A model generated the notes under the pieces. That model was not told the DNA's origin. It searched no databases and was given only the letters and a program-made list of their open reading frames with translations. DNA of 64,000 bases from the NCBI RefSeq assembly GCF_023703795.1, contig NZ_CP098518.1, forward strand, positions 1 to 64,000, in the 5' to 3' direction. The position numbers and the translations under genes were made by a program. Each line of letters starts with the position of its first letter. The first letter of the stretch is position 1. Shown piece by piece: positions 24,974 through 32,231 of the stretch. Source of the stretch: Haloplanus sp. HW8-1 (lineage in GTDB: Archaea > Halobacteriota > Halobacteria > Halobacteriales > Haloferacaceae).

Positions 24974-26670
24974 ATGACACAAAAAAGAACCTCTCGAAGA
25001 GATGTATTCCGGCACATTGCCGAAAAATCAACTGTCGATTGGCCAGTGTACGACTCAACACCACTGTACGACCGCAGTTCTCTTGAGGCCCTGCAAGCAG
25101 ATATCAGAACTATTTCACGTCGGTGGTTCGAACACGATGAACACCACTCAGTCGAGCAATTTATCTGCCAGTATCCACTCAACTACGTCGATTTCGGAAT
25201 CCACGACTGCTACGCTGGCTCGACGCGCTACGAGGTAGACACTCTCTTTCGGGTGTTCACATTGAAAGAACTCCACGGTTGGACTCACGAAACAGCCCTC
25301 GTTGAGTACTTGGATCGACAGCCGGAGCTTTGCGAACAACTTAATTTGGAATCAATTCCAGATCAGTCGACACTATGGCGCAGTTGGGACAATCGGTTTA
25401 CAGCTGATCTTCGTGAAACCGTCAGGATAGCGGCGCGGACGGTCCTCATCAGGGCCCAGACCGCGGATGTCGCGGTCCCACGTGAACCAGATCAAAAACT
25501 CCGGCTCCACGAGGACACGTTCAGGGAGTCAGAACCAGACGATCACACCATCCTGCGGGAAGCAGAGAAAATCACTGATCATATCGGTCGTATTGTCTAT
25601 CCCGTGTTCTCGCTAGAGCGTGGGGATGGCTGTGAGATCCACGAGAACGCATACTGGGACTTACAGACGTATCTCGGCCTTCGTGGGAATCTGGCTGCAA
25701 TGAGGGGGCACGGAGCTTCATTCACGAGTCGGAGCGGAACCGGACACCGATGGGTCACGCCCACCGTGACCACATTCGTGGCCTCTCGGTACCGGCGATT
25801 CGAGAGATGTACCGACAAGCGGTCGGTCGACTGCTGGATGAGGTCGCAGAGACTGAAGAGTTTTTTCGGGCGGGTATCGTCGCAATCGATATTACCGAAG
25901 CCGATCCCTTCACCGGTGACCGCACCGGCCACGAAGACGAAATCATCGGGACGAAAGAGAAGAGTGACGAGTACGCGTACCAGTGGGCGACGGTTCAGTT
26001 GGTCGGGAACGCCGTCCCGCTCGTCCTTGATGCCCGCCCGGTACGGAAAGGCGAGTCACGGCTGGAAATCGTCGAGGACTTGCTGGATTCGGCTGAAGAG
26101 CTCGTCCACGTCGATAGTGTCCTAATGGATCGAGAGTTCGACAGCCAGCACGTCCTGGAGGTGATCAGCCAGCGCGGGCTCTCCTACGTCGTGCCGAAGC
26201 GGATGCAAACCAGCGAGAAAGCCCAGGCCAAGCGGTTACTCCAGCGGGATCAAGACCGGTATGAAACCGACCGCAAGCTCCATCTGGGCAAGAACGAGTG
26301 GCACGAGACGACGCTAATCTACCGCCGGAAAGAAGATTCCGAGCACGACGATCACCGGCAGTATTCGGTGTTCATGACGAATGGGGCCAGTGGCCACCTC
26401 ACAGAGTACGGCTACCGGTGGGAAATCGAGAGTGGCTACAGATCGATCAAGCGGTTCATGGCAGCGACGACCTCGACCGATTTCGGGCTCCGATTCTTCT
26501 ACTTCGCGTTCGCCTGTCTGCTATACTTGATCTGGCGAACCGTCGATTTGTTGGTACAGGTCGAGTTGACTGGCGAGTACGAACATTCGCCGATCGTAAC
26601 AGCCGACAACACGCTGACGCTGTTGAAGAAGGAAACCGGATCGGGTAGGGAGAATCTCTGCCGGTGGTAG
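24974..26670 (+). pseudogene. IS4-family transposase, copy 2 (frameshifted)
   Basis: The N-terminal half is intact from MTQKRTSRRDVFRHIAEKS to GLRGNLAA. There a one-base loss relative to copy 1 (about 25700-25712) throws the frame, and the rest continues in the frame of 25750-26670. The catalytic residues remain: IAIDITEAD, LMDREFDS and the YREK signature in EYGYRWEIESGYRSIKRF. A second small indel near 26640 changes the C-terminus after LKKETGS. Its lesions differ from those in copy 1. Confidence 0.85.
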
Positions 26671-26825
26671 CGCGGCGTCTGAGTGGCTACACTACCCGCG
26701 GGCTCGGAAACACTCCCAATAGATTCCTCATCCAATAAGAACGCCCGTTTAGAACGCGATCTGAAGCAGTTTCGGCTACCGGATTCGGTCGAAACCACGC
26801 ATCACAGCCCCGCGAAACCCGGTGT

Positions 26826-26836
26826 AGTCTCAACTT
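26826..26836 (-). repeat. Right inverted-repeat end of unit 2
   Basis: AGTCTCAACTT, the exact complement of the 11 bases at 13458-13468 at the far left of the island. Confidence 0.7.
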
Positions 26837-26847
26837 CCATGCGACTC
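26837..26847. repeat. Right copy of 11-bp flanking direct repeat
   Basis: CCATGCGACTC, identical to 13443-13453 and directly abutting the right inverted repeat. Confidence 0.7.
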
Positions 26848-26940
26848 CGGTTTCGTATCGCAGTATGAGGTTCACCTCGAGCGGCGGCGGTCGCGCGCCA
26901 ACGGCACGGATTTATCCACCTCGCCCTCCGAGCAGTGAGT

Positions 26941-27753
26941 ATGAGTGGGCTCTCGCTCGACGCCACGCAACTGGATCGCTACTCCCGCCACATCATCATG
27001 GACGAGGTGGGTCCGGACGGACAGAAGCGACTGCTGGAGTCGAGTGCGCTCGTCGTCGGGGCTGGCGGCCTCGGCGCCCCGGTCATCCAGTACCTCGCGG
27101 CCGCGGGCGTCGGACGCCTGGGCGTCGTCGACGACGACGTCGTCGAGCGGTCGAACCTCCAGCGACAGGTGATCCACGGCGACGCCGACGTCGGCCGACC
27201 GAAAGTCGAGAGCGCGAGGGAGTTCGTGGCCACGCTCAACCCCGACGTGGACGTCGATACCCACGAAACCCGCCTCGACCGGGACACCGCCGACCTGATC
27301 CACGACTACGACGTGGTCGTCGACGCCTCCGACAACTTCCCCACGCGCTACTTGGTCAACGACACCGCCCGCCTCGCCGGGATCCCCGTCTCCCACGGCG
27401 CCATCTACAAGTTCGAAGGGCAGGTCACGACGCTTCACCCAGATGGTCCCTGTTACCGGTGTCTGTTCCGTGAGGCGCCCGAACCCGGGACCGTCCCCGA
27501 CTGTGCGACCACGGGCGTCCTCGGCGTCCTCCCCGGAACCGTCGGCTGTATCCAGGCCACCGAAGCGATCAAACTCCTCCTCGACGCCGGTGACCCGCTG
27601 GTCGGTCGGATGCTCTTCTACGACGCGATGGACCTGAGCTTCGACACCGTGCCCTACGCCCGTGACCCCGGCTGTCCGGTCTGTGGCGACGACCCAATCG
27701 ACGACATCGAGGAGGTCGAGTACGTCGACGGGTGTGCCATCGGCGCCGACTGA
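26941..27753 (+). CDS. ubaA: E1-like adenylyltransferase, UbaA/MoeB/ThiF family
   Basis: 270 residues with the Rossmann ATP site GAGGLGAPVIQYLAAAGVG, the adenylation residues RSNLQRQVIHG and DNFPTRYLVND, and two CxxC zinc pairs (CYRCLF near 171; CPVCGD near 246). In haloarchaea this single E1 enzyme activates SAMP proteins for protein conjugation and for sulfur transfer to tRNA and molybdopterin. The loop Cys in TVPDCATTGVLG is the expected thiolation or transfer residue. ATG at 26941; a TATA-like TTTATCC lies about 30 bases upstream. First backbone gene after the island. Confidence 0.9.
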   Translation: MSGLSLDATQLDRYSRHIIMDEVGPDGQKRLLESSALVVGAGGLGAPVIQYLAAAGVGRLGVVDDDVVERSNLQRQVIHGDADVGRPKVESAREFVATLNPDVDVDTHETRLDRDTADLIHDYDVVVDASDNFPTRYLVNDTARLAGIPVSHGAIYKFEGQVTTLHPDGPCYRCLFREAPEPGTVPDCATTGVLGVLPGTVGCIQATEAIKLLLDAGDPLVGRMLFYDAMDLSFDTVPYARDPGCPVCGDDPIDDIEEVEYVDGCAIGAD

Positions 27754-27799
27754 AGCCGAACGAAATCCTTTACCCGGCGCGAAGTACAGTTCTACGTGC

Positions 27800-27872
27800 G
27801 GGACCGTGGGTTAGCCTGGTATACTTCGGGCCTTGGGTGCCCGTGACCCCGGTTCGAATCCGGGCGGTCCCA
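27800..27872 (+). tRNA. tRNA-Pro (anticodon TGG)
   Basis: A 73-base cloverleaf: acceptor GGGACCG with CGGTCCC, anticodon stem CGGGC/GCCCG around loop CTTGGGT (anticodon TGG, proline) and T-loop GGTTCGAATCC. The CCA is not encoded. Its 3' 16 bases are the provirus attachment core. Confidence 0.93.
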
Positions 27873-27881
27873 TACCGTTAT
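27857..27881. repeat. attL at tRNA-Pro 3' end
   Basis: 27857-27872 matches 42761-42776 exactly (16 bp). 27861-27881 matches 42897-42917 exactly (21 bp), and weaker similarity to that second site continues to about 27942. Confidence 0.8.
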
Positions 27882-27934
27882 CCGGGTGAAACAGCCGACG
27901 ACGAGCACCCGCTTAAGTCGGGAGGTGGACGCCC

Positions 27935-28060
27935 GTGAGTAAGAGCGACCGGCCCACCGACCGCTACCCGCTCGCAGTCTGCTACTACTGTGGCCTATCG
28001 ATCCCCCGCGACGGACGCAAGGACTGTCCGGCACGGCACGAGGGGAGGTGTCGGCCATGA
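27935..28060 (+). CDS. Tiny zinc-finger protein
   Basis: 41 residues from a GTG (MSKSDRPTDRYPLAVCYYCG), with CYYC and a later CPARH/C set that could bind one zinc. First gene of the provirus; it overlaps the next gene by 4 bases (ATGA). Function unknown. Confidence 0.55.
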   Translation: MSKSDRPTDRYPLAVCYYCGLSIPRDGRKDCPARHEGRCRP

Positions 28061-28164
28061 GGCGGTACTGTCCGACCTGCGGAACGCGTCTCGTCACGAC
28101 CACGTCCCGCGGTGGTCTCGCCCGCCGCGTCTGTCCGGAGTGCAACGGAGGGGATCGACGGTGA
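28057..28164 (+). CDS. Tiny zinc-ribbon protein
   Basis: 35 residues, MRRYCPTCGTRLVTTTSRGG, then RVCPECNGG: two CxxC pairs, a minimal zinc ribbon. Overlaps both neighbours by 4 bases, as in a translationally coupled operon. Confidence 0.6.
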   Translation: MRRYCPTCGTRLVTTTSRGGLARRVCPECNGGDRR

Positions 28165-28520
28165 GTACCGAGCCGATCGGCGGCTACCCCGACCTCGACC
28201 TGCCCGACGGGTTCGGCGACTCGACGAGCTGGCAGCGAGCCAGGAACGAAGAGACGGAGATCGAGCCGATCAACCGCGCGGAGTGGATGGTCCGCGTCGG
28301 CGACGGTGACCGGCATCGGGTCGTTTTCGGCACCCGGTCGGGGACGCCCGTCGGCGAGTGTCGGTGTAAGGGCTACACCCACCACGATTGGTGTTCCCAC
28401 GTCGCCGCCATGCTGCTCGCCTACGTCCGTGAGGAGATCGTCGTCGCCGACCTCGACGCCGATCCCGACGAGGAACTCGCGATGTTGTGGCGGCAGTACC
28501 GGCAGGGAGGTGAAGCGTGA
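28161..28520 (+). CDS. SWIM-type zinc-finger protein
   Basis: 119 residues from a GTG. The segment GECRCKGYTHHDWCSHVAAML is the SWIM pattern CxC...CxH, a zinc module that binds DNA or proteins. The remainder has no recognised domain. It sits in the coupled left operon of the provirus. Confidence 0.7.
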   Translation: MSTEPIGGYPDLDLPDGFGDSTSWQRARNEETEIEPINRAEWMVRVGDGDRHRVVFGTRSGTPVGECRCKGYTHHDWCSHVAAMLLAYVREEIVVADLDADPDEELAMLWRQYRQGGEA

Positions 28521-28849
28521 CCCGTCCAAGCCCGTCATCAAGCAAACGTCGTGTTCACCACTGGGATCGAGCCCCCGAGTGTCCCACCTGCGAAACGAAC
28601 CTCTTCGTCGCTTCCGACCGCGGTCGACACGGTGAGCGACGTTGTCACCACTGCGGATGGACCACCACCATAGACGACGTCGGCGAGGGTGACGGGTCGC
28701 GCGCACACGCCCCCGCACGTGAGAGTGCTCCGCACAACCCCCAGGGGGGTTGTGCTACGCACACCGATCGACGGGACGAATCGGCAGACGGGGGCGAGAA
28801 AGACCGCGTAGCACACGACGGTAGTTTGTGCTACGGAGGAGCCTCATGA
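28517..28849 (+). CDS. Zinc-ribbon protein with low-complexity tail
   Basis: 110 residues from a GTG. Residues 20-50 contain CPTCE and CHHCGW, a zinc ribbon. The C-terminal half is coded by DNA full of inverted repeats (28732-28835), so the true protein may be shorter, or the region may have a double role as DNA site and coding sequence. It runs into the ribosome-binding site of the next gene. Confidence 0.55.
   Translation: MTRPSPSSSKRRVHHWDRAPECPTCETNLFVASDRGRHGERRCHHCGWTTTIDDVGEGDGSRAHAPARESAPHNPQGGCATHTDRRDESADGGEKDRVAHDGSLCYGGAS
28732..28755. promoter_or_regulatory. Perfect 11-bp palindrome
   Basis: GCACAACCCCC, a 2-base centre (AG), then GGGGGTTGTGC. A strong potential hairpin or protein-binding site upstream of the ribbon-helix-helix gene. 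Confidence 0.5.
28751..28835. promoter_or_regulatory. Three TGTGCTACG sites before the RHH gene
   Basis: TGTGCTACG at 28751-28759 and 28827-28835, and its complement CGTAGCACA at 28807-28815. The last copy ends next to the GGAGG ribosome site of the 28846 gene. Suggests autoregulation by the encoded ribbon-helix-helix protein, or origin iterons. Confidence 0.45.
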
Positions 28850-29253
28850 GCAACCAACTGGCGGGCGAGGAGCAGATGAAGAGCCCGAGTGTCCGTGTCC
28901 GCGCGGACCTGCTCGACGACTTCGACGACGCTGTCGAAGAGAGCGAGCGGTGGAACTCGCGGAGCGAGGCGATTCGGGAATTCATGGCGTCGGTCGTCGA
29001 AGACGGTGCCGAGGACCACGACGGCCGGGTCCCACCGGTCGACGACGAACTCGCCGACGCCTACGAAGTGCTGTGTACGATCGCCCCGGAGACGTACGTG
29101 ACCGAGGATCGGGTACTGTCGGTACTCGCGCAACAGCAGGGGATGAAGAAGCCGGTCGCCCGACAGACGCTCGTCCTCCCGCTCGTCGACCTCGGGTACG
29201 CGAAACGGACGAGCAACGTGACCGGCGACACGGCCGTGAAGGCCCTGCGATAG
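28846..29253 (+). CDS. Ribbon-helix-helix regulator
   Basis: 135 residues. PSVRVRADLLDDFDDAVEESERWNSRSEAIREFM (about 11-45) is a ribbon-helix-helix fold of the CopG/MetJ type: a short strand, then two helices with NSRSEAI at the turn. The C-terminal 80 residues look like a winged helix (TEDRVLSVLAQQQGMKKPVARQTLVLPLVDLGY). The ATG at 28846 follows GGAGGAGCC. Convergent with the virion-gene block; candidate repressor or copy control of the provirus. Confidence 0.75.
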   Translation: MSNQLAGEEQMKSPSVRVRADLLDDFDDAVEESERWNSRSEAIREFMASVVEDGAEDHDGRVPPVDDELADAYEVLCTIAPETYVTEDRVLSVLAQQQGMKKPVARQTLVLPLVDLGYAKRTSNVTGDTAVKALR

Positions 29254-29266
29254 CCTCCCGACGCCG

Positions 29267-29437
29267 CTATTTTTCGAGATCGACGACGTCGTCGGCCACG
29301 GTATCCGAGCGGAGCACTTCGGTTCCCTCGGGATCGTCGAGGACGACTGCGCCCGGTTCGTAACGCCGCCGAAGATCGGGCTGGGGCCAGCGGACGTGTG
29401 TCGCGACGCCCTGCCACTCGGCAGGTAGCTCACTCAC
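29267..29437 (-). CDS. Small hypothetical virion-block protein
   Basis: 56 residues from a GTG (MSELPAEWQGVATHVRWPQP). Soluble and acidic, no known domain. The start overlaps the end of the preceding gene by 8 bases. Last gene of the minus-strand block. Confidence 0.5.
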   Translation of the reverse strand: MSELPAEWQGVATHVRWPQPDLRRRYEPGAVVLDDPEGTEVLRSDTVADDVVDLEK

Positions 29438-29576
29438 CGGCACCACCGCCGAAGCGCTGTCCGATGACCCGGACGATACGTCGGGACCACTCGGCCGGAC
29501 TCGTCAAGAGCGCGAGCAGGAACGCCCACAGCGGGACGTCCTGAAAGAGCCACACCGGAGGATCGGCGGGGATCAC
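29430..29576 (-). CDS. Small membrane protein
   Basis: 48 residues from a GTG, MIPADPPVWLFQDVPLWAF, with one hydrophobic helix and a basic tail. GTGA overlap with the stop of the preceding gene. Confidence 0.5.
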   Translation of the reverse strand: MIPADPPVWLFQDVPLWAFLLALLTSPAEWSRRIVRVIGQRFGGGAGE

Positions 29577-29812
29577 GACTCGTCGGCCTCCCGATAGACG
29601 ATCCGCGTCCGGAGCGCGTCGACGTCCCGATCGTCGACGTCGAGATCGGACCGAAGACGATCGTCGTCGACGTCGTCGCGACGCTCCGCGAGAGCGACCA
29701 CGGCGGCGGCGATCGTCTCGACGCGGGGACGTAGCCGGAACATCAACATCGCGAGCACGACGATGAAGGTCGCGACGTCGACGGGCGACCCGAGCCAGCC
29801 GACATCGATCAT
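29573..29812 (-). CDS. Small membrane protein with charged tail
   Basis: 79 residues: an N-terminal helix (VDVATFIVVLAMLMF) and a charged C-terminal half rich in Asp and Arg. It directly abuts the preceding gene. Consistent with a viral membrane protein. Confidence 0.6.
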   Translation of the reverse strand: MIDVGWLGSPVDVATFIVVLAMLMFRLRPRVETIAAAVVALAERRDDVDDDRLRSDLDVDDRDVDALRTRIVYREADES

Positions 29813-30202
29813 CTACTCGGCGGTCACCCCCGCGACGATCTCCAAGACGGGCCGGAGCAGCCACAGCCCGGCGCCGATGACGATGACGACGACCAGGAGG
29901 ATCGTCGCCTCGTCGAGCCACGCCGGGCCGATGCTGGTCGAGCGGTCGATGATGACGTCGGCGAATCCGCCGCCAGGCTCATCGTCGAACTGGCGGCCGA
30001 TCGGGCCGAAAAAGTCCGACGCCGCGTCATCGTCGAGGGCGGGATCGGACCAGGACGGGTCCTCGGGGACGTCGACACTCTCGCCCGGGGACTGCTGCCC
30101 GGGGAGGTAGGTACCGACGTCGCTGAAACCCCCCCCGGGGACGTCGTCGAACTGGCGGTAGATCGCCCGATCGAGGCCGTCGGTGAAGTTGCTCCACGAC
30201 AT
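29813..30202 (-). CDS. C-terminally anchored protein with duplicated RQFDD-PGGGF motif
   Basis: About 129 residues from the ATG at 30202 (MSWSNFTDGLDRAIYRQ), 8 bases after an AGGTGG ribosome site. ATG 30208 and GTG 30214 are alternatives. RQFDDVPGGGFSDV near the start is repeated as RQFDDEPGGGFADV near residue 75. A single helix at the C-terminus (ATILLVVVIVIGAGLWLL). Likely virion membrane protein. Confidence 0.6.
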   Translation of the reverse strand: MSWSNFTDGLDRAIYRQFDDVPGGGFSDVGTYLPGQQSPGESVDVPEDPSWSDPALDDDAASDFFGPIGRQFDDEPGGGFADVIIDRSTSIGPAWLDEATILLVVVIVIGAGLWLLRPVLEIVAGVTAE

Positions 30203-30204
30203 GA

Positions 30205-30618
30205 TCATCCCCACCTATCGACGATCGAGCGGCCGATGTTAGCGCCCGGAATCGCTTGGCCGACGTCGTCGACGACACCGCCGACGCCGCCGGAGTCGCC
30301 GGACGACCCACCTACGTCGTGGGCACCGTCGGGGACGGTCGGATCGGTTTCGCCGGGCGCGACGACGCGGGGGTCGGTTTCCTCGGACGGATCAGTCACC
30401 TCGTGAGTGCCGTCCGGAACGGTCGGCTCGGTCTCGCCGGGAGCGACGACGCGGGGGTCGGTCTCCTCGGAGGGATCGACCGAGGGATCGGTCCCGAAGT
30501 CGCTCGGGATGTTGATGACCCGGCGTCCGCCGTCACGCAGGAGTGCCGCGGCCGCGGCGCCGATCACGAGGATGACCGCGCCCCCGGCGAGCAGCCCGTC
30601 GTCGGTGACCGTAGCCAC
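30205..30618 (-). CDS. N-terminally anchored protein with 28-residue tandem repeat
   Basis: 137 residues: a hydrophobic helix at 9-27, then two 28-residue repeats starting DPSEETDPRVVAPGETEPTV (residues 48-75 and 76-103), then a Gly-rich tail. Signal-anchor topology would put the Pro/Glu/Thr repeats outside; a stalk or spacer is plausible. Confidence 0.6.
   Translation of the reverse strand: MATVTDDGLLAGGAVILVIGAAAAALLRDGGRRVINIPSDFGTDPSVDPSEETDPRVVAPGETEPTVPDGTHEVTDPSEETDPRVVAPGETDPTVPDGAHDVGGSSGDSGGVGGVVDDVGQAIPGANIGRSIVDRWG
30310..30477. repeat. Two 84-bp in-frame tandem repeats
   Basis: Encode the two 28-residue repeats of the gene at 30205-30618, which differ at only a few residues. 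Confidence 0.65.
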
Positions 30619-31049
30619 TACTCCCCACCTCCCAGGAGCGCGACGATCACGGCGACGACGGCGAGACCGGCTGTGAGGAGTCCGGTCGGCAGACTACCCG
30701 ACGACTGCGACGGGATGATAACCTGCCGGACCGACTCACCAACACCGTCGGATGCCGACGGCGGGGTATCCGTGGTCGTCGACGGGGTGTCGGTGACCGT
30801 GCCGCCGCCGGTGTCGGTCGGTGTGGCGACGCCGGCGTCGACTGCGTCCTCGTCGACGACCTCGCCGGAGTCGAAAACCTGGCCGTCGGGGAGCGCGAAC
30901 GTGTCGCTCGGGTCGGCCCCGCCGACGATGAGGTCGGTCCGGTCGCCCGCGTCCTCTGCCCCCGATGCTGCCTCGCCGACCTGCTCGACCTGCGTGTCGC
31001 CGGTCGGGATGAGCGATCCGTCTTCCGCCACGATTACGTTTTGAGCCAT
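30618..31049 (-). CDS. C-terminally anchored Thr/Asp-rich protein
   Basis: 143 residues, acidic, with a Thr-Asp-Pro-rich middle (TDTGGGTVTDTPSTTTDTPP) and one C-terminal helix (LPTGLLTAGLAVVAVIVALLG). Resembles a tail-anchored, possibly glycosylated virion surface protein. Overlaps the next gene by one base. Confidence 0.6.
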   Translation of the reverse strand: MAQNVIVAEDGSLIPTGDTQVEQVGEAASGAEDAGDRTDLIVGGADPSDTFALPDGQVFDSGEVVDEDAVDAGVATPTDTGGGTVTDTPSTTTDTPPSASDGVGESVRQVIIPSQSSGSLPTGLLTAGLAVVAVIVALLGGGE

Positions 31050-31051
31050 GG

Positions 31052-31525
31052 TTAGGAACCTCCAAGTAGTGCTGCCGCTCCCGCGACGAGCAGGACGACC
31101 GCGGCGGTTGCGGCGCCGATCACGCCGTCGGACCCCTGGCCCCCACCACCGCCGCTCGACGGGGCGGGCGTTGTGTCGCCCGGCGCGTCGCCCGCGTCGG
31201 TCCCATCTGCCGGATCGGGAGCGGGATCCGGGTCGGGTGTCGGGTTCGGCTCCGGAGCGGGGTTCTCTGTTTCGCCGTAGTCAGGGTCAACGTTGAGACC
31301 TTTCGAATGTGTCGTGATTGAGAATCTGGCGTTTTTGGCACTCACCGGTGAGAAATCGGCCGAGTAGTTACCCGTTACGACGCTGTGCATTTCGGCGTCG
31401 GGGTCTCCCATCGACACACGGTTAGCGATGTCCTCCCGAACAGAGTCGGGTAGGGATGGGGCGATCTGGCGATACGACTCTACCGAGTCGACGGTGTAGT
31501 TCGGCGGGGGTTCGAACTCGATCAA
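31052..31525 (-). CDS. C-terminally anchored virion-like protein with Pro-rich stalk
   Basis: 157 residues: a folded N-terminal 80 residues, a repetitive PEPNPTPDPDPAPDPADG stalk, a Gly run and a C-terminal helix (GAATAAVVLLVAGAAALLG). Head-stalk-anchor design suggests a spike component. Overlaps its upstream neighbour by 4 bases. Confidence 0.6.
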   Translation of the reverse strand: MIEFEPPPNYTVDSVESYRQIAPSLPDSVREDIANRVSMGDPDAEMHSVVTGNYSADFSPVSAKNARFSITTHSKGLNVDPDYGETENPAPEPNPTPDPDPAPDPADGTDAGDAPGDTTPAPSSGGGGGQGSDGVIGAATAAVVLLVAGAAALLGGS

Positions 31526-31746
31526 GGTTGACCCTCCTCGATCTGCTCACACGCCGCGTCGGCGCCGATCTTGATAGCGCGCTGCGTCTCTCCGGCCGAT
31601 AGGGCGGCGTCCAACTCGTCGGCCATGACGTCGAGGACGTCGTCGGGGATGCGATAGGCCGAGGTGGTCGTGAGAGATGCCACCTCCGTCCCCGAGTGGT
31701 CCCAGACAGTCATCGACTCACCGTCGATGACGTAATTCCAGGTCAT
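31522..31746 (-). CDS. Small hypothetical protein
   Basis: 74 residues, MTWNYVIDGESMTVWDHSGT; acidic, no helix or metal motif. 4-base overlaps with both neighbours place it in the virion operon. Confidence 0.55.
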   Translation of the reverse strand: MTWNYVIDGESMTVWDHSGTEVASLTTTSAYRIPDDVLDVMADELDAALSAGETQRAIKIGADAACEQIEEGQP

Positions 31747-32231
31747 AGTCGCCCCCAGACCTCCACGACTCCGGACCACGCGGACCCGCCGGACGATTGC
31801 CACGACAATTCGGTGAGCGGAGACGTCACAGACCCATTGACCGCCGTGGTGGCAGTGGTCCCAAGCCGCGACCGATTGCGGATGTGTGCGTTCATCTTGA
31901 TGTTCCAAACCCCGGTGACTGTTCCAGCCGACGAATCGGCTATATTGTTCGTGCCGTCCCCAAGTTGCGCGACTGGAATAGACGGGGATCCAGTGAACCG
32001 GGACCCGTCGACAGAATATCCGGTGTAATTCGCCCCCGTATTGCCGTTGCATATCATGGTCAGATCCTCGTCTGTGGCGGCCGGAAAGTCCACGTCCGTT
32101 ATTGCCCATGCGACGGATCGAAAGGTGTCGTTGAGCGTGACGGACACGGACGCCGATCCCGAGTGGTCGACGGTGGTGATAGGCTCCCAGTCGGGGACGT
32201 TCGGTACCGGCGTCGACCCGAAGTCACTCAC
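31743..32231 (-). CDS. Beta-rich candidate spike or fibre protein
   Basis: 162 residues, rich in Ser, Thr, Asn and Gly with alternating hydrophobics (SGSASVSVTLNDTFRSVAWA; AHIRNRSRLGTTATTAVNG), typical of a beta-sandwich fibre or receptor-binding protein. No family is recognised. Its codon use includes more AT-rich codons than its neighbours. It lies just downstream of the candidate capsid genes. Confidence 0.55.
   Translation of the reverse strand: MSDFGSTPVPNVPDWEPITTVDHSGSASVSVTLNDTFRSVAWAITDVDFPAATDEDLTMICNGNTGANYTGYSVDGSRFTGSPSIPVAQLGDGTNNIADSSAGTVTGVWNIKMNAHIRNRSRLGTTATTAVNGSVTSPLTELSWQSSGGSAWSGVVEVWGRL

Larger units (their letters stand above)
13458..26836. mobile_element. Composite cargo transposon (Co/Ni uptake plus inorganic carbon uptake)
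   Basis: 13.4 kb bounded by perfect 11-bp inverted ends (AAGTTGAGACT at 13458-13468; its complement at 26826-26836) and by an 11-bp direct repeat outside them. Inside lie two tandem units, 13458-18347 and 18358-26836, separated by exactly 10 bp. Each unit has a left end, passenger genes, an IS4-family transposase gene and a right end. AT-rich intergenic DNA, absent from the surrounding backbone, supports import. Both transposase genes are broken, so the element is probably fixed now. The single-transposition reading is inference. Confidence 0.7.
18358..26836. mobile_element. Cargo unit 2: inorganic carbon uptake genes plus IS4-type transposase remnant
   Basis: 8.5 kb. The left end at 18358 lies 10 bp beyond the right end of unit 1; the right end is AGTCTCAACTT at 26826-26836. 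Cargo: Lrp/AsnC regulator, amidohydrolase, carbonic-anhydrase-like protein, DabB-like and DabA-like proteins. As in unit 1, the transposase gene is last. Confidence 0.6.

Noticed and set aside
16485-26670. The two IS4 copies as a recent duplication forming a classic composite transposon around the DAB genes only
   Set aside because: The copies are clearly diverged in sequence and lesions. The inverted-repeat ends and the 11-bp direct repeat bracket both units, and each left end lies beyond its cargo.
28831-29433. 200-codon minus-strand frame opposite the RHH gene
   Set aside because: The plus strand encodes a good ribbon-helix-helix protein with a ribosome site; a better minus-strand frame (29267-29437) explains the rest.
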